DNA of 10,346 nt from Panacagrimonas sp052387335 (GTDB taxonomy: Bacteria; Pseudomonadota; Gammaproteobacteria; Nevskiales; Nevskiaceae): positions 1 to 10,346 of the forward strand of contig JBQTJH010000077.1 in the NCBI GenBank assembly GCA_052387335.1, given 5' to 3'. The notes under the pieces are model-generated. The model had not been told where the DNA came from. It was given only the letters and a program-made list of their open reading frames with translations, and ran no database searches. A program made the translations under genes and the position numbers. This document shows positions 1-5,436 of the stretch, piece after piece (within the stretch, counting starts at the first letter, position 1; each line of letters opens with the position of its first letter).

Positions 1-140
1 CAACCGCTCGCCGGGATTAAGCGGCGAGGGCGTAGTTAGCGTCGTTCGCAACTAGCTTGTTTGCACGGCGTTTAACGAGTGGCTATGCAACTCGGCATGC
101 ACGTCGGATTTCCAATCACCGTCGAGCCCAGATCAGCCCC
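1..140 (-). ncRNA. ssrA: tmRNA (transfer-messenger RNA), 5' part only, cut by window edge
   Basis: Read on the minus strand, the segment starts GGGGCTGATCTGGGCTCGAC at position 140. This is the near-universal tmRNA 5' end, which forms half of the tRNA-like domain. It continues with GTGCATGCCGAG, also conserved in E. coli tmRNA, then reaches a TAGTT element, the resume codon and the tag reading frame. After the tag stop the start of the pseudoknot region follows (TCCCGGCGAGCGG). The 3' half, including the acceptor strand and T arm, lies beyond position 1. tmRNA charged with alanine enters stalled ribosomes together with SmpB and appends a degradation tag. The 5' end at 140 is set by homology and would be made by RNase P processing. 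I could not find a convincing promoter just upstream, so it may be co-transcribed with smpB, which ends 61 bases before it. Confidence 0.96.
17..49 (-). other. tmRNA proteolysis tag reading frame (tag ANDANYALAA)
   Basis: Starting at the resume codon GCG (49-47), the minus strand reads A-N-D-A-N-Y-A-L-A-A and stops at TAA (19-17). Counterpart in E. coli is ANDENYALAA, so the only difference is Glu4 to Ala. The Ala-Leu-Ala-Ala end is what ClpXP recognises in E. coli. The frame is complete although the RNA gene is not. Confidence 0.95.
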
Positions 141-182
141 GTTGTGCGCGATAAGACTAACACGCGGCGATGCGGTTCCCTG

Positions 183-217
183 AAAAAGCGGTCAGCGAGC
201 GCTAATTCCTCGCTCGC
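183..217 (-). terminator. hairpin plus T-run after smpB, weak terminator candidate
   Basis: On the minus strand GCGAGCG (217-211) can pair with CGCTCGC (201-195) around a 9-nt loop that contains the smpB stop codon. A run of five T (187-183) follows after seven unpaired bases. That spacing is too long for a classical intrinsic terminator, so this may be partial termination, an RNA-processing site between smpB and ssrA, or chance in GC-rich DNA. Confidence 0.25.
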
Positions 218-696
218 ATGATCCGCCCTTTCTCTCGGGCCCAGTCCTTGTCCTTCTCGTCGGCGCGCTTGTCATGCTGCTTCTTGCCCTTGGCCAGACC
301 GATTTGCACCTTGGCCAGGCCGCGCGTCCAGTGCAGGTCCAGCGGCACGATGGTGTAGCCGGCGCGTTCGACCTTGCCGACAAGTTGCGATAGCTGGCGT
401 TCGTGCAGCAGCAACTTGCGCGTGCGCGTCGGGTCCGGGTTGACATGAGTGGAAGCCTGCTTGAGCGGGATGAAGTGCGCCCCGATCAGATAGGCCTCAC
501 GATTCTTCAGCACCACATAGGCTTCGGTGATCTGGGCGCGGCCGTCACGCAGGCTCTTGACCTCCCAACCCATGAGAACAATTCCGGCTTCGAAGCTGTC
601 CTCAATGAAGTACTCGTGTCTTGCGCGCCGGTTCTGGGCGATGCTGCGAGGCTGCGAGTCGGCGTCATCCGCTATCTTTTTCTTCTTGTCGCTCAT
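202..696 (-). CDS. smpB: SmpB, SsrA-binding protein (tmRNA cofactor)
   Basis: 164-residue cytoplasmic RNA-binding protein; E. coli SmpB is 160. It binds the tRNA-like end of tmRNA and carries it into the empty A site of stalled ribosomes. Visible signatures: basic N-terminus (KKKK), NRRARHEYFIE (about residues 22-32), GWEVKSLR (43-50), STHVNPDPTRTRKLLL (82-97), and the tail GLAKGKKQHDKR (133-144), which in E. coli folds as a helix into the decoding centre. The frame stays open further upstream, but family alignment places the start at the ATG at 696 (MSDKKKK). No Shine-Dalgarno is present there, and a -10-like TATACT lies only 7 bases before the ATG. It is followed by ssrA on the same strand, the usual partner, and is divergent from glk with a 59-bp gap. 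Confidence 0.97.
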   Translation of the reverse strand: MSDKKKKIADDADSQPRSIAQNRRARHEYFIEDSFEAGIVLMGWEVKSLRDGRAQITEAYVVLKNREAYLIGAHFIPLKQASTHVNPDPTRTRKLLLHERQLSQLVGKVERAGYTIVPLDLHWTRGLAKVQIGLAKGKKQHDKRADEKDKDWAREKGRIMRARN

Positions 697-703
697 GGCC
701 GCA

Positions 704-709
704 AGTATA
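704..709 (-). promoter_or_regulatory. -10-like box TATACT of smpB, predicts leaderless transcript
   Basis: The minus strand reads TATACT-TGCGGCC-ATG. TATACT matches the sigma70 -10 consensus at five of six positions, and the usual spacing puts transcription start at or next to the A of the smpB ATG. No good -35 hexamer is seen 16-18 bp upstream, so the call rests on the -10 alone. Confidence 0.4.
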
Positions 710-743
710 CGGCGCGGGGCATGAGCACCATTTTTCGTTGAGT

Positions 744-749
744 AGGGAG
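744..749 (+). promoter_or_regulatory. Shine-Dalgarno AGGGAG deciding the glk GTG start
   Basis: AGGGAG ends 6 bases before GTG 756. It supports the GTG start over any of the in-frame upstream starts, which lie inside smpB or would add a non-homologous N-terminus. Confidence 0.7.
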
Positions 750-755
750 AGTCAT

Positions 756-1691
756 GTGAAGGAGCCGGCTCTGGTCGCGGATATCGGCGGCACGCATTGC
801 CGAATCGCGCTGGCCGTGCGTGGCGCGGACGGGCTGGCACTGGAGCAGTTGAAGCTGATACCGACGCCGCAGGGTGATTTTGTACACACCGCGCGCGAGT
901 ACCTGCGTGCCGTGGGCTGCGAACGGCCGTCTGGAATTGCGGTAGCCGCGGCTGGGCGGGTGCGCCGCCTGCCGGGACGTAGCTGGGTGTCGCTGACCAA
1001 CACCAATCTGAGCGTGGAACGCGAGTCGCTGGCAGGCTTGTGCGGCGATCGGGTGTGGTTGGCCAATGATTTGGCCGCGGTGGCGGCGGCCTTGCCGGCC
1101 TTGAGCGCAGCCGACTGCTTTACCTTCGGTCCGCAGCGCGCCTCGGTACGCGATCTGCGCTTGGTCGTCGGTGTCGGCACCGGCTTTGGTGCTGCGGCCT
1201 TGACCGTGGACGATGGCCTGATCGAGACCGAGTCGGGGCACGCCGATCTGCCTGCGAGTTCGGCCGAGGAGCGGCAGTTGTTGAACCGGCTCGCGCCAAT
1301 TGGCCGCCTGGCGGTGGAGCAGGTGTTGTCAGGTCCAGGTCTCTTGAGACTGCACGAGACCATGTCCGGGCAGCGCTGCGCAGATGCCAATGTTCTGCTC
1401 AGCCGGCTGGAGGCACATGATGCCGTGGCGCTCAAGACCTTGGCCGTGTTTTCCACCTGGTTGGGGCGGGTGGTGGGCAACCTGGTGCTCTACTTCGGTG
1501 CCTGGGGTGGCGTGTATCTGACCGGCGGTGTGATCTCGGGTCTGGGGTATGCGCTCGACGCGCAAGCCTTTCGGCGCGGGTTTGAAGACAAGGCGCCGTT
1601 CGCGGCTGATCTGGGCGCCGTCCCGGTACAGCAGATCCTGCATCCGCAACCGGCGCTGCTGGGCATGGCGAGGTTGGCGCTGGCGGATTGA
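756..1691 (+). CDS. glk: Glucokinase (bacterial Glk family, EC 2.7.1.2)
   Basis: 311-residue cytoplasmic kinase converting glucose and ATP to glucose-6-phosphate, the entry into Entner-Doudoroff or glycolysis for non-PTS sugar. E. coli Glk is 321. Start is GTG at 756, giving VKEPALVADIGGT. Motifs: phosphate-1 loop DIGGTHCR (9-16); NDLAAVA with probable catalytic Asp105; the GVGTGFG phosphate loop (139-145); ESGH (159-162), corresponding to the glucose-contacting Glu157 and His160 of E. coli; Glu188 before LSGPGL (191-196); LTGGV (255-259) in the adenosine region; and FRRGFEDKAPF (272-282), typical of this group. This is the E. coli-type Glk, not the ROK type, as it has no CxCGxxGC zinc motif. 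It is divergent from smpB and followed after 86 bp by the transporter gene; a functional link to that transporter is unproven. Confidence 0.93.
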   Translation: MKEPALVADIGGTHCRIALAVRGADGLALEQLKLIPTPQGDFVHTAREYLRAVGCERPSGIAVAAAGRVRRLPGRSWVSLTNTNLSVERESLAGLCGDRVWLANDLAAVAAALPALSAADCFTFGPQRASVRDLRLVVGVGTGFGAAALTVDDGLIETESGHADLPASSAEERQLLNRLAPIGRLAVEQVLSGPGLLRLHETMSGQRCADANVLLSRLEAHDAVALKTLAVFSTWLGRVVGNLVLYFGAWGGVYLTGGVISGLGYALDAQAFRRGFEDKAPFAADLGAVPVQQILHPQPALLGMARLALAD

Positions 1692-1743
1692 GTTGGCGCC
1701 TGGGCAGGCACGATTTATTGCGGGCTGCGATTAGCGATCTGCA

Positions 1744-1755
1744 CTCGCCGGCGAG
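1744..1755 (+). promoter_or_regulatory. perfect palindrome CTCGCCGGCGAG, operator-like
   Basis: This 12-bp perfect palindrome lies 11 bp upstream of the putative -10 of the transporter gene, so it would cover the -35 position. A dimeric regulator bound there would block RNA polymerase. A 12-bp GC-rich palindrome can occur by chance a few times in 10 kb, so only its placement supports the call. Confidence 0.25.
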
Positions 1756-1765
1756 ACGCCGCGGC

Positions 1766-1771
1766 TAAACT
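1766..1771 (+). promoter_or_regulatory. -10-like box TAAACT of the NSS transporter gene, predicts leaderless transcript
   Basis: The sequence reads TAAACT-CCGGCC-ATG. TAAACT matches TATAAT at four of six positions and sits so that transcription would begin at the A of ATG 1778. No Shine-Dalgarno precedes the gene. The arrangement, including GGCC directly before ATG, repeats that seen at smpB. No clear -35 is visible. Confidence 0.3.
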
Positions 1772-1777
1772 CCGGCC

Positions 1778-3160
1778 ATGCAGATTCGTGAAAGCTCTTT
1801 CGGGTATTGGTCCAGCCAGCCGGCCTTCCTGGCGGTTGCCTGCGGCGCGGCACTGGGCATAGGCAGCAGCGTGCGCGTGCCCTATCTGATGAGCGAATAC
1901 GGCGGCCTGGCATTTCTCGCCGTGTACGTGCTGTGCCTGCTGCTGGTGGGGCTGCCGATCCTGGTCGCGGAGTGGGCCTTGGGACGCTGGATGCGTGATG
2001 AGCTGGGCGCGGGTTTCGCTCGCCTTTCGCAGACCGCCCGGTCCAGTCGCATGTGGAAATGGCTGGGCCGTCTGGCGGTGATCGGGGCGGTGATGATCCT
2101 GTCGTACTACAGCGTCATCGCTGGCTGGAGTCTGGGCTATCTGGTTCGCGGCGCCGGTGGCTTTCTGGCAGAGCGCGATGCCAGCGAGGCCTCGCGCATC
2201 TTTCTCAAGCTGGCGCGCGACCCGGAACGCAGTCTGGCCTGGCACACCTTGTTCATGGTGGTGGTGACGGTCACGGTGTCCTACGGATTTCGCGACGGCA
2301 TCGAGCGCACTGCGCGCAAGATCATGCCGGTGGCCCTGCTGCTGATCCTGGCGTTCACCGTGCTTGCCTTCGCCATGGGTGCGCCGGGCGAGGCCTTGCA
2401 AGCCATTCTGACCCCGGATTTTTCCCGCCTGGGCTGGCGCGGTGCGGTGGAGGCCTTGTACCAGGCCTTCTTCACCCTGGGCCTGGGCCTGGGCGTCATG
2501 ATGACCCTGGGCGCCTATCTGCCTGCGAGTGTGCCGCTGGTGCGCATGGCGCTGTGGGTGATCGTGGCCGATTGCATCTTCGGCATCGCCGTGGGCACCG
2601 GCTTGATGGCCTTGCTGGCCGCGTCCGATCTTGCGCCCTCCAGTGGCCTGACCCTGATCTTCCAGAGCTTTCCGCAGGCCTTGCCCGAACACATGGGCGG
2701 CACCTGGCTAGCGATTCTGTTCTACCTGACCCTGTTCCTGGTGACCTTGCTCGCGGCTGCCACCCTGCTGGAACCGGTCACGCGCTTTCTGATGGAACGC
2801 TACCGACAGACCCGCGTGTTCGCCGCCATGGGCGCGGCGATGGTGGTGTGGTTTCTCGGGATCGGCAGCTTGCTGTCGTTCAGCGAGGCGGCGGAGCTGC
2901 GCCTGTTGGGTCAGAACTTCTTCGAGTGGATGCAGTTTCTAACCAGCTTCGTGCTGGTGCCCATCAGCGGGCTGATGTTGTGCATCTTCGTGGCCCGCGT
3001 GCTGCCGCGCGATCTGAGTCTGGCGGTCTGGGGTCCGCGCGAGACGGCGCTGCATGATGCCTGGCGCTTTGCGCTGCGTTATCCGGCGCGGCTGGGCCTG
3101 GTCATCGTGCTGCTGCACGGACTGGGGCTGCTGAACTGGTTCGCCGCGCTGTGGGCGTAA
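1778..3160 (+). CDS. Neurotransmitter:sodium symporter (SNF/NSS, LeuT-fold) family transporter, divergent
   Basis: 460-residue inner-membrane protein with about eleven or twelve hydrophobic segments. The N-terminal segment (10-70) clearly aligns with LeuT TM1-TM2: GAALGIGSSVRVP, then EYGGLAFLAVY, VGLPILVAEWALGR. Further family matches are TM3 (SYYSVIAGWSLGY, 109-121), TM6 (QAFFTLGLGLGVMMTLGAYL, 229-248) and TM10 (FEWMQFLTSFVLVPISGL, 382-399). Such proteins import amino acids or amines driven by sodium. Several positions depart from the family by hand alignment. LeuT Asn21 and Asn27 become Ala24 and Ser30, Thr354/Ser355 become Leu325/Ala326, and the gating Asp404 becomes Gln386; Arg33 (LeuT Arg30) is kept. 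Substrate unknown, and sodium dependence should not be assumed. ATG 1778 gives the family-like N-terminus. The stop is only 8 bases before rnfH, so the two are probably co-transcribed. Confidence 0.88.
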   Translation: MQIRESSFGYWSSQPAFLAVACGAALGIGSSVRVPYLMSEYGGLAFLAVYVLCLLLVGLPILVAEWALGRWMRDELGAGFARLSQTARSSRMWKWLGRLAVIGAVMILSYYSVIAGWSLGYLVRGAGGFLAERDASEASRIFLKLARDPERSLAWHTLFMVVVTVTVSYGFRDGIERTARKIMPVALLLILAFTVLAFAMGAPGEALQAILTPDFSRLGWRGAVEALYQAFFTLGLGLGVMMTLGAYLPASVPLVRMALWVIVADCIFGIAVGTGLMALLAASDLAPSSGLTLIFQSFPQALPEHMGGTWLAILFYLTLFLVTLLAAATLLEPVTRFLMERYRQTRVFAAMGAAMVVWFLGIGSLLSFSEAAELRLLGQNFFEWMQFLTSFVLVPISGLMLCIFVARVLPRDLSLAVWGPRETALHDAWRFALRYPARLGLVIVLLHGLGLLNWFAALWA

Positions 3161-3168
3161 GTGGCGCC

Positions 3169-3459
3169 ATGGTCGAGGTGATCTACGCCGAGCCCCATAC
3201 CCAGTGGCGCTGCCAGCTGCCCTTGCAGCCGGGCGAGTCGCTGATGCAGGTGGTGCAGCGTTGCGGGGCGCTCAGCGCGTTCCCGCAGCTTGCGGATCAG
3301 GCGCTGCACTTGGGCGTGTTCGGCCAGCTACGCGAGCCCGCGGTGCTGGCTCAGCCCGGAGATCGGATCGAGATTTATCGGCCGCTGCTGGCTGATCCCA
3401 AGCAGGCGCGGCGACGACGCGCAGCGCGCCGAGTCAGGGGCGACGCTGGTCCGGGTTGA
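3169..3459 (+). CDS. rnfH: RnfH family protein (UPF0125, ubiquitin-like beta-grasp)
   Basis: 96 residues, the same length as E. coli RnfH. The start MVEVIYAEP matches the family's VEVAYALP, and the C-terminal half contains the diagnostic GDRIEIYRPLLADPKQARRRRA (about 64-85). The fold is a small beta-grasp domain related to MoaD/ThiS. The molecular role is not established; the name comes from association with the RNF electron-transport locus in some bacteria, and it usually pairs with ratA. ATG 3169 is preferred over the in-frame GTG 3151, which overlaps the transporter and adds residues absent from the family. No Shine-Dalgarno is seen, so translation may be coupled to the transporter stop 8 bases upstream. 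Its last 26 bases overlap the end of bamE on the other strand. Confidence 0.93.
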   Translation: MVEVIYAEPHTQWRCQLPLQPGESLMQVVQRCGALSAFPQLADQALHLGVFGQLREPAVLAQPGDRIEIYRPLLADPKQARRRRAARRVRGDAGPG

Positions 3460-3874
3460 GGATGATGTCGGAGGTATTTTCCTCGGCCGAACGCCGCGCG
3501 GCCTCGCGATCCTGCTCATCGGTACGGATGCTGGACTCTGGTTCGGCGACCACCTCGCTCTTTTCATTCTTGAGCGGTTCGGCGCCATCGACGCGGGCAA
3601 GGGTGTCGCCTTCGAAAAACGCGGTCACCGTGCGCTGCGTGATTTCGCCACGCGGCGACTTGTAATACCCCACGTAGTCCCAGCGATCAGCACGGAACGG
3701 TGTGGCGGCAAGCGGCGTGCCCAGCACGAACTTGACCTGATCGCGGGTCATGCCCGGCTTGAGTTTGTCCAGATCCTTCTGATCCAGCACGTTGCCCTGG
3801 CGTGTGGGCAGCTTGTAGATGATCTGGCAGCCGCTGAGGCTGACAAGGAGCAGGGACAGCAAAAGAACGCGCAT
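3434..3874 (-). CDS. bamE: BamE (SmpA/OmlA), outer-membrane assembly lipoprotein
   Basis: 146-residue precursor. It has a short signal peptide (MRVLLLSLLLV) and a lipobox LSGC whose Cys16 would be lipidated. Gln17 follows it, so the +2 rule predicts sorting to the outer membrane, where BamE stabilises BamD on BamA during insertion of beta-barrel proteins. The SmpA/OmlA domain is recognisable: QGNVLDQKDLDKLKPGMTRDQV (26-47), LGTPLAATPFRADRWDYVGYY (51-71), and a final strand VTAFFEGDTLARVDG (83-97). Unlike E. coli BamE (113 residues) it carries a charged, probably disordered tail of about 45 residues (102-146), rich in Glu, Asp and Arg. The last part of that tail is encoded in the overlap with rnfH. 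It is divergent from fur, as known for omlA-fur in Pseudomonas. Confidence 0.95.
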   Translation of the reverse strand: MRVLLLSLLLVSLSGCQIIYKLPTRQGNVLDQKDLDKLKPGMTRDQVKFVLGTPLAATPFRADRWDYVGYYKSPRGEITQRTVTAFFEGDTLARVDGAEPLKNEKSEVVAEPESSIRTDEQDREAARRSAEENTSDIILNPDQRRP

Positions 3875-3879
3875 TCGGG

Positions 3880-3907
3880 TTGCCGCTGGATGTGAGTCGC
3901 GGATAAT
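3880..3907 (+). promoter_or_regulatory. fur promoter, TTGCCG-16-GATAAT
   Basis: TTGCCG (3880-3885, four of six matches to TTGACA) and GATAAT (3902-3907, five of six matches to TATAAT) are separated by 16 bp. Transcription would start near 3914, leaving a leader of about 23 nt that includes the Shine-Dalgarno GAAGGG (3924-3929), 7 bases before GTG 3937. The -10 lies inside the symmetric box at 3898-3913. Confidence 0.55.
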
Positions 3908-3913
3908 ACCGCG
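3898..3913. promoter_or_regulatory. symmetric box CGCGG-ATAATA-CCGCG between bamE and fur
   Basis: A perfect 5-bp inverted repeat (CGCGG/CCGCG) flanks an AT core that reads GATAAT towards fur and TATTAT (3908-3903) towards bamE. The same few bases can therefore act as the -10 element in both directions, making the two transcripts mutually exclusive or co-controlled. It matches the 19-bp Fur-box consensus poorly (about 8 of 19), so autoregulation by Fur through this box is not supported. Confidence 0.45.
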
Positions 3914-3936
3914 TTCATTCGCTGAAGGGCCTCACC

Positions 3937-4350
3937 GTGGAATCCTCCGACCTGCGCAACGCCGGCCTCAAGGTCACCCTGCCGCGACTCAAGATCCTCG
4001 AGATTCTCGAGAGCAGCGCCACGCGGCACCTGTCCGCAGAAGACATCTACAAGGAGCTGATCAAGCACGAGGAAGACATTGGCCTGGCCACCGTCTATCG
4101 CGTGCTGACCCAGTTCGAGCAGGCCGGACTGGTCAAGCGCCATCACTTCGAGGATGGCCACGCCGTGTTCGAACTCGAACGCGGTGAGCACCACGATCAC
4201 ATGGTGGATATCGAATCCGGCAAGGTGGTGGAGTTCGTCAGCGAGGAGATCGAGGGCCTGCAGCACGCAATCGCCGAGAAGCACGGCTATGACATCGTCG
4301 GTCACAGCCTGGTGTTGTACGTACGGCCTCGCGGCAAGCCAGCGCGCTAG
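3937..4350 (+). CDS. fur: Fur, ferric uptake regulator
   Basis: 137-residue dimeric metal-dependent repressor. With Fe(II) bound it represses iron-uptake genes. Winged-helix DNA-binding domain: LRNAGLKVTLPRLKILEIL (6-24), LSAEDIYKEL (32-41), and recognition helix GLATVYRVLTQFEQAGLV (49-66). Metal/dimerisation domain: HAVFEL, HHDH (85-88), SGKVVEF (94-100), and GHSLVLY (122-128) with His123 at the E. coli His125 position. The CxxC pair that holds structural zinc in E. coli Fur (Cys93, Cys96) is replaced by Asp91 and Ser94, and the protein has no cysteine at all. The C-terminus is short, lacking the E. coli His/Cys-rich tail. GTG start at 3937 is supported by GAAGGG 7 bases upstream. Its stop TAG interlocks with that of the convergent hydrolase. 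Confidence 0.97.
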   Translation: MESSDLRNAGLKVTLPRLKILEILESSATRHLSAEDIYKELIKHEEDIGLATVYRVLTQFEQAGLVKRHHFEDGHAVFELERGEHHDHMVDIESGKVVEFVSEEIEGLQHAIAEKHGYDIVGHSLVLYVRPRGKPAR

Positions 4351-5393
4351 CCCGAGGTCTGCAGCAGCGCCAGGGCGCGCGCCTCCGCCCAGCTCTCCAT
4401 GCGCCAGTTGCGGATGAATCCGCAGTGGCCGCCGCGGTCGGTGAGGTCGCAGGCCAGCACCGAGCCCCGCGCCGACAATCCCGCAAAGTCATGGATGGGG
4501 ATGACGGTGTCGTCGCGCGCGCTGATCACGGCGATGGGCGAGGGCGCCTGCATCAGCATGGCCGGCGTCAGCGTGTACTCGGCCAGATAGGCCTCGTAGC
4601 TCGGGTATTCGGTGTATTCGGCAACAAAATGCCGCGTGGTGGCCACGAACGAGTCCAGCGTGTCGAAGGCACGAAAATCGTAGTGCGGCCATGCCGCGCG
4701 CTTGGCCTGCAGGGTCTGTTTCCAGCGCGCCAGAAAATATCGACGGAACAGCGCCGGGCCAGTATCGATGGCGCTGAGCGTGGCGCCGGGGTTGATCGCA
4801 GGTGAAATCGCCAGGCTCAGTTTCGGCACCAGTCCGCGCGCCGGACCTTGCAGCGCGATGCGCAGCGCAAAATTGCCACCGAGCGAAAAGCCCACCACGT
4901 ACAGCGGTCCTGCCGGATCGAGCCTGCGCGCCGCTGCCACGGCGTCCAGCACCTCGCCCATGCGCGCGGAGTGAAACATGCCCTGGTTGAGATGATGGGT
5001 GGCGCCGTGATCGCGCAGATTAAGGCGAAAGATGTTGTAGCCGGCGCTAAAGAGCGTGGCCGCCATCGAATACAGATAACTGGAATCGTGACAGCCTTCC
5101 CAGCCGTGAATCAGCACCACCAGGCCGCGTGATTCTGTTCGAGTCTGTGCGGTATGCCGTCCCGTCAACCGTACGCCATGCTCGCAGTTGAGGGTGTGCA
5201 ATGTGGACAGCGCGTTGAGATCCAGGCCGCGTTTGCGCCAGATGCGATGAACTGGGCGCTTGCTAGCGAGCGTCGACTGCAGGGTGGCGGAGTGCAGGCC
5301 AAATGATGGCGAGAAGCTGACCGGAATATGCGAAGACTTTTTTGCCACGGAGTTCACGGATGACACGGATTGGATGCGCAAGTCATCGAGCAT
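4347..5393 (-). CDS. YheT-like alpha/beta-fold hydrolase
   Basis: 348 residues as called; a member of the COG0429/UPF0017 (YheT) group of serine hydrolases or esterases with unknown natural substrate. The alpha/beta fold is evident: HGWEG (96-100) supplies the oxyanion loop, GFSLGGN (168-174) carries nucleophile Ser170, SARDDTVIP (291-299) the acid residue, and RGGHCGF (320-326) His323. The stretch SFGLHSATLQSTL (30-42) matches the family's N-terminal helix, so the real fold begins near residue 25. Upstream of that, residues 9-17 are encoded by an arm of a dispersed-looking inverted repeat (5344-5428), and the ATG at 5393 lies in the repeat's loop with only a weak AGG before it. GTG 5348 is an alternative start. 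It is last in the glnD-dapD-dapE series, 43 bp after dapE, with no obvious link to lysine synthesis. Confidence 0.85.
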   Translation of the reverse strand: MLDDLRIQSVSSVNSVAKKSSHIPVSFSPSFGLHSATLQSTLASKRPVHRIWRKRGLDLNALSTLHTLNCEHGVRLTGRHTAQTRTESRGLVVLIHGWEGCHDSSYLYSMAATLFSAGYNIFRLNLRDHGATHHLNQGMFHSARMGEVLDAVAAARRLDPAGPLYVVGFSLGGNFALRIALQGPARGLVPKLSLAISPAINPGATLSAIDTGPALFRRYFLARWKQTLQAKRAAWPHYDFRAFDTLDSFVATTRHFVAEYTEYPSYEAYLAEYTLTPAMLMQAPSPIAVISARDDTVIPIHDFAGLSARGSVLACDLTDRGGHCGFIRNWRMESWAEARALALLQTSG

Positions 5394-5428
5394 TCGCCTA
5401 AGCCGTGTTCATCCGTGAAATCCGTGGC
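5344..5428. repeat. long imperfect inverted repeat between dapE and the hydrolase gene
   Basis: Left arm 5344-5368 begins GCCACGGAGTTCACGG. Right arm 5403-5428 ends GTGAAATCCGTGGC. The arms are reverse complements over about 25 bp with one mismatch and one extra base, around a 34-nt loop. Within each arm the pattern CACGG recurs. From memory, CACGGAT-type palindromes of this kind are dispersed in intergenic spaces of many bacterial genomes, but this copy has no partner in the window to prove dispersal. RNA from either strand would form a stable hairpin at the dapE 3' end and hydrolase 5' end. Confidence 0.8.
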
Positions 5429-5436
5429 TAATCGCT

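Noticed and set aside
141..201. Dedicated promoter for ssrA
   Set aside because: TCTTAT and TATCGC are the only -10-like strings and neither has correct spacing to the tmRNA 5' end or a -35 partner; since the 5' end is made by processing, position does not help.
1715..2692. 325-codon minus-strand frame rich in His and Gln, opposite the transporter gene
   Set aside because: The composition is what reverse-complemented hydrophobic codons produce; it is a mirror of the membrane protein, not a histidine-rich protein.
3902..3920. Possible Fur box in the bamE-fur spacer
   Set aside because: Only about 8 of 19 positions match the GATAATGATAATCATTATC consensus, mostly the half that is explained by the -10 box.
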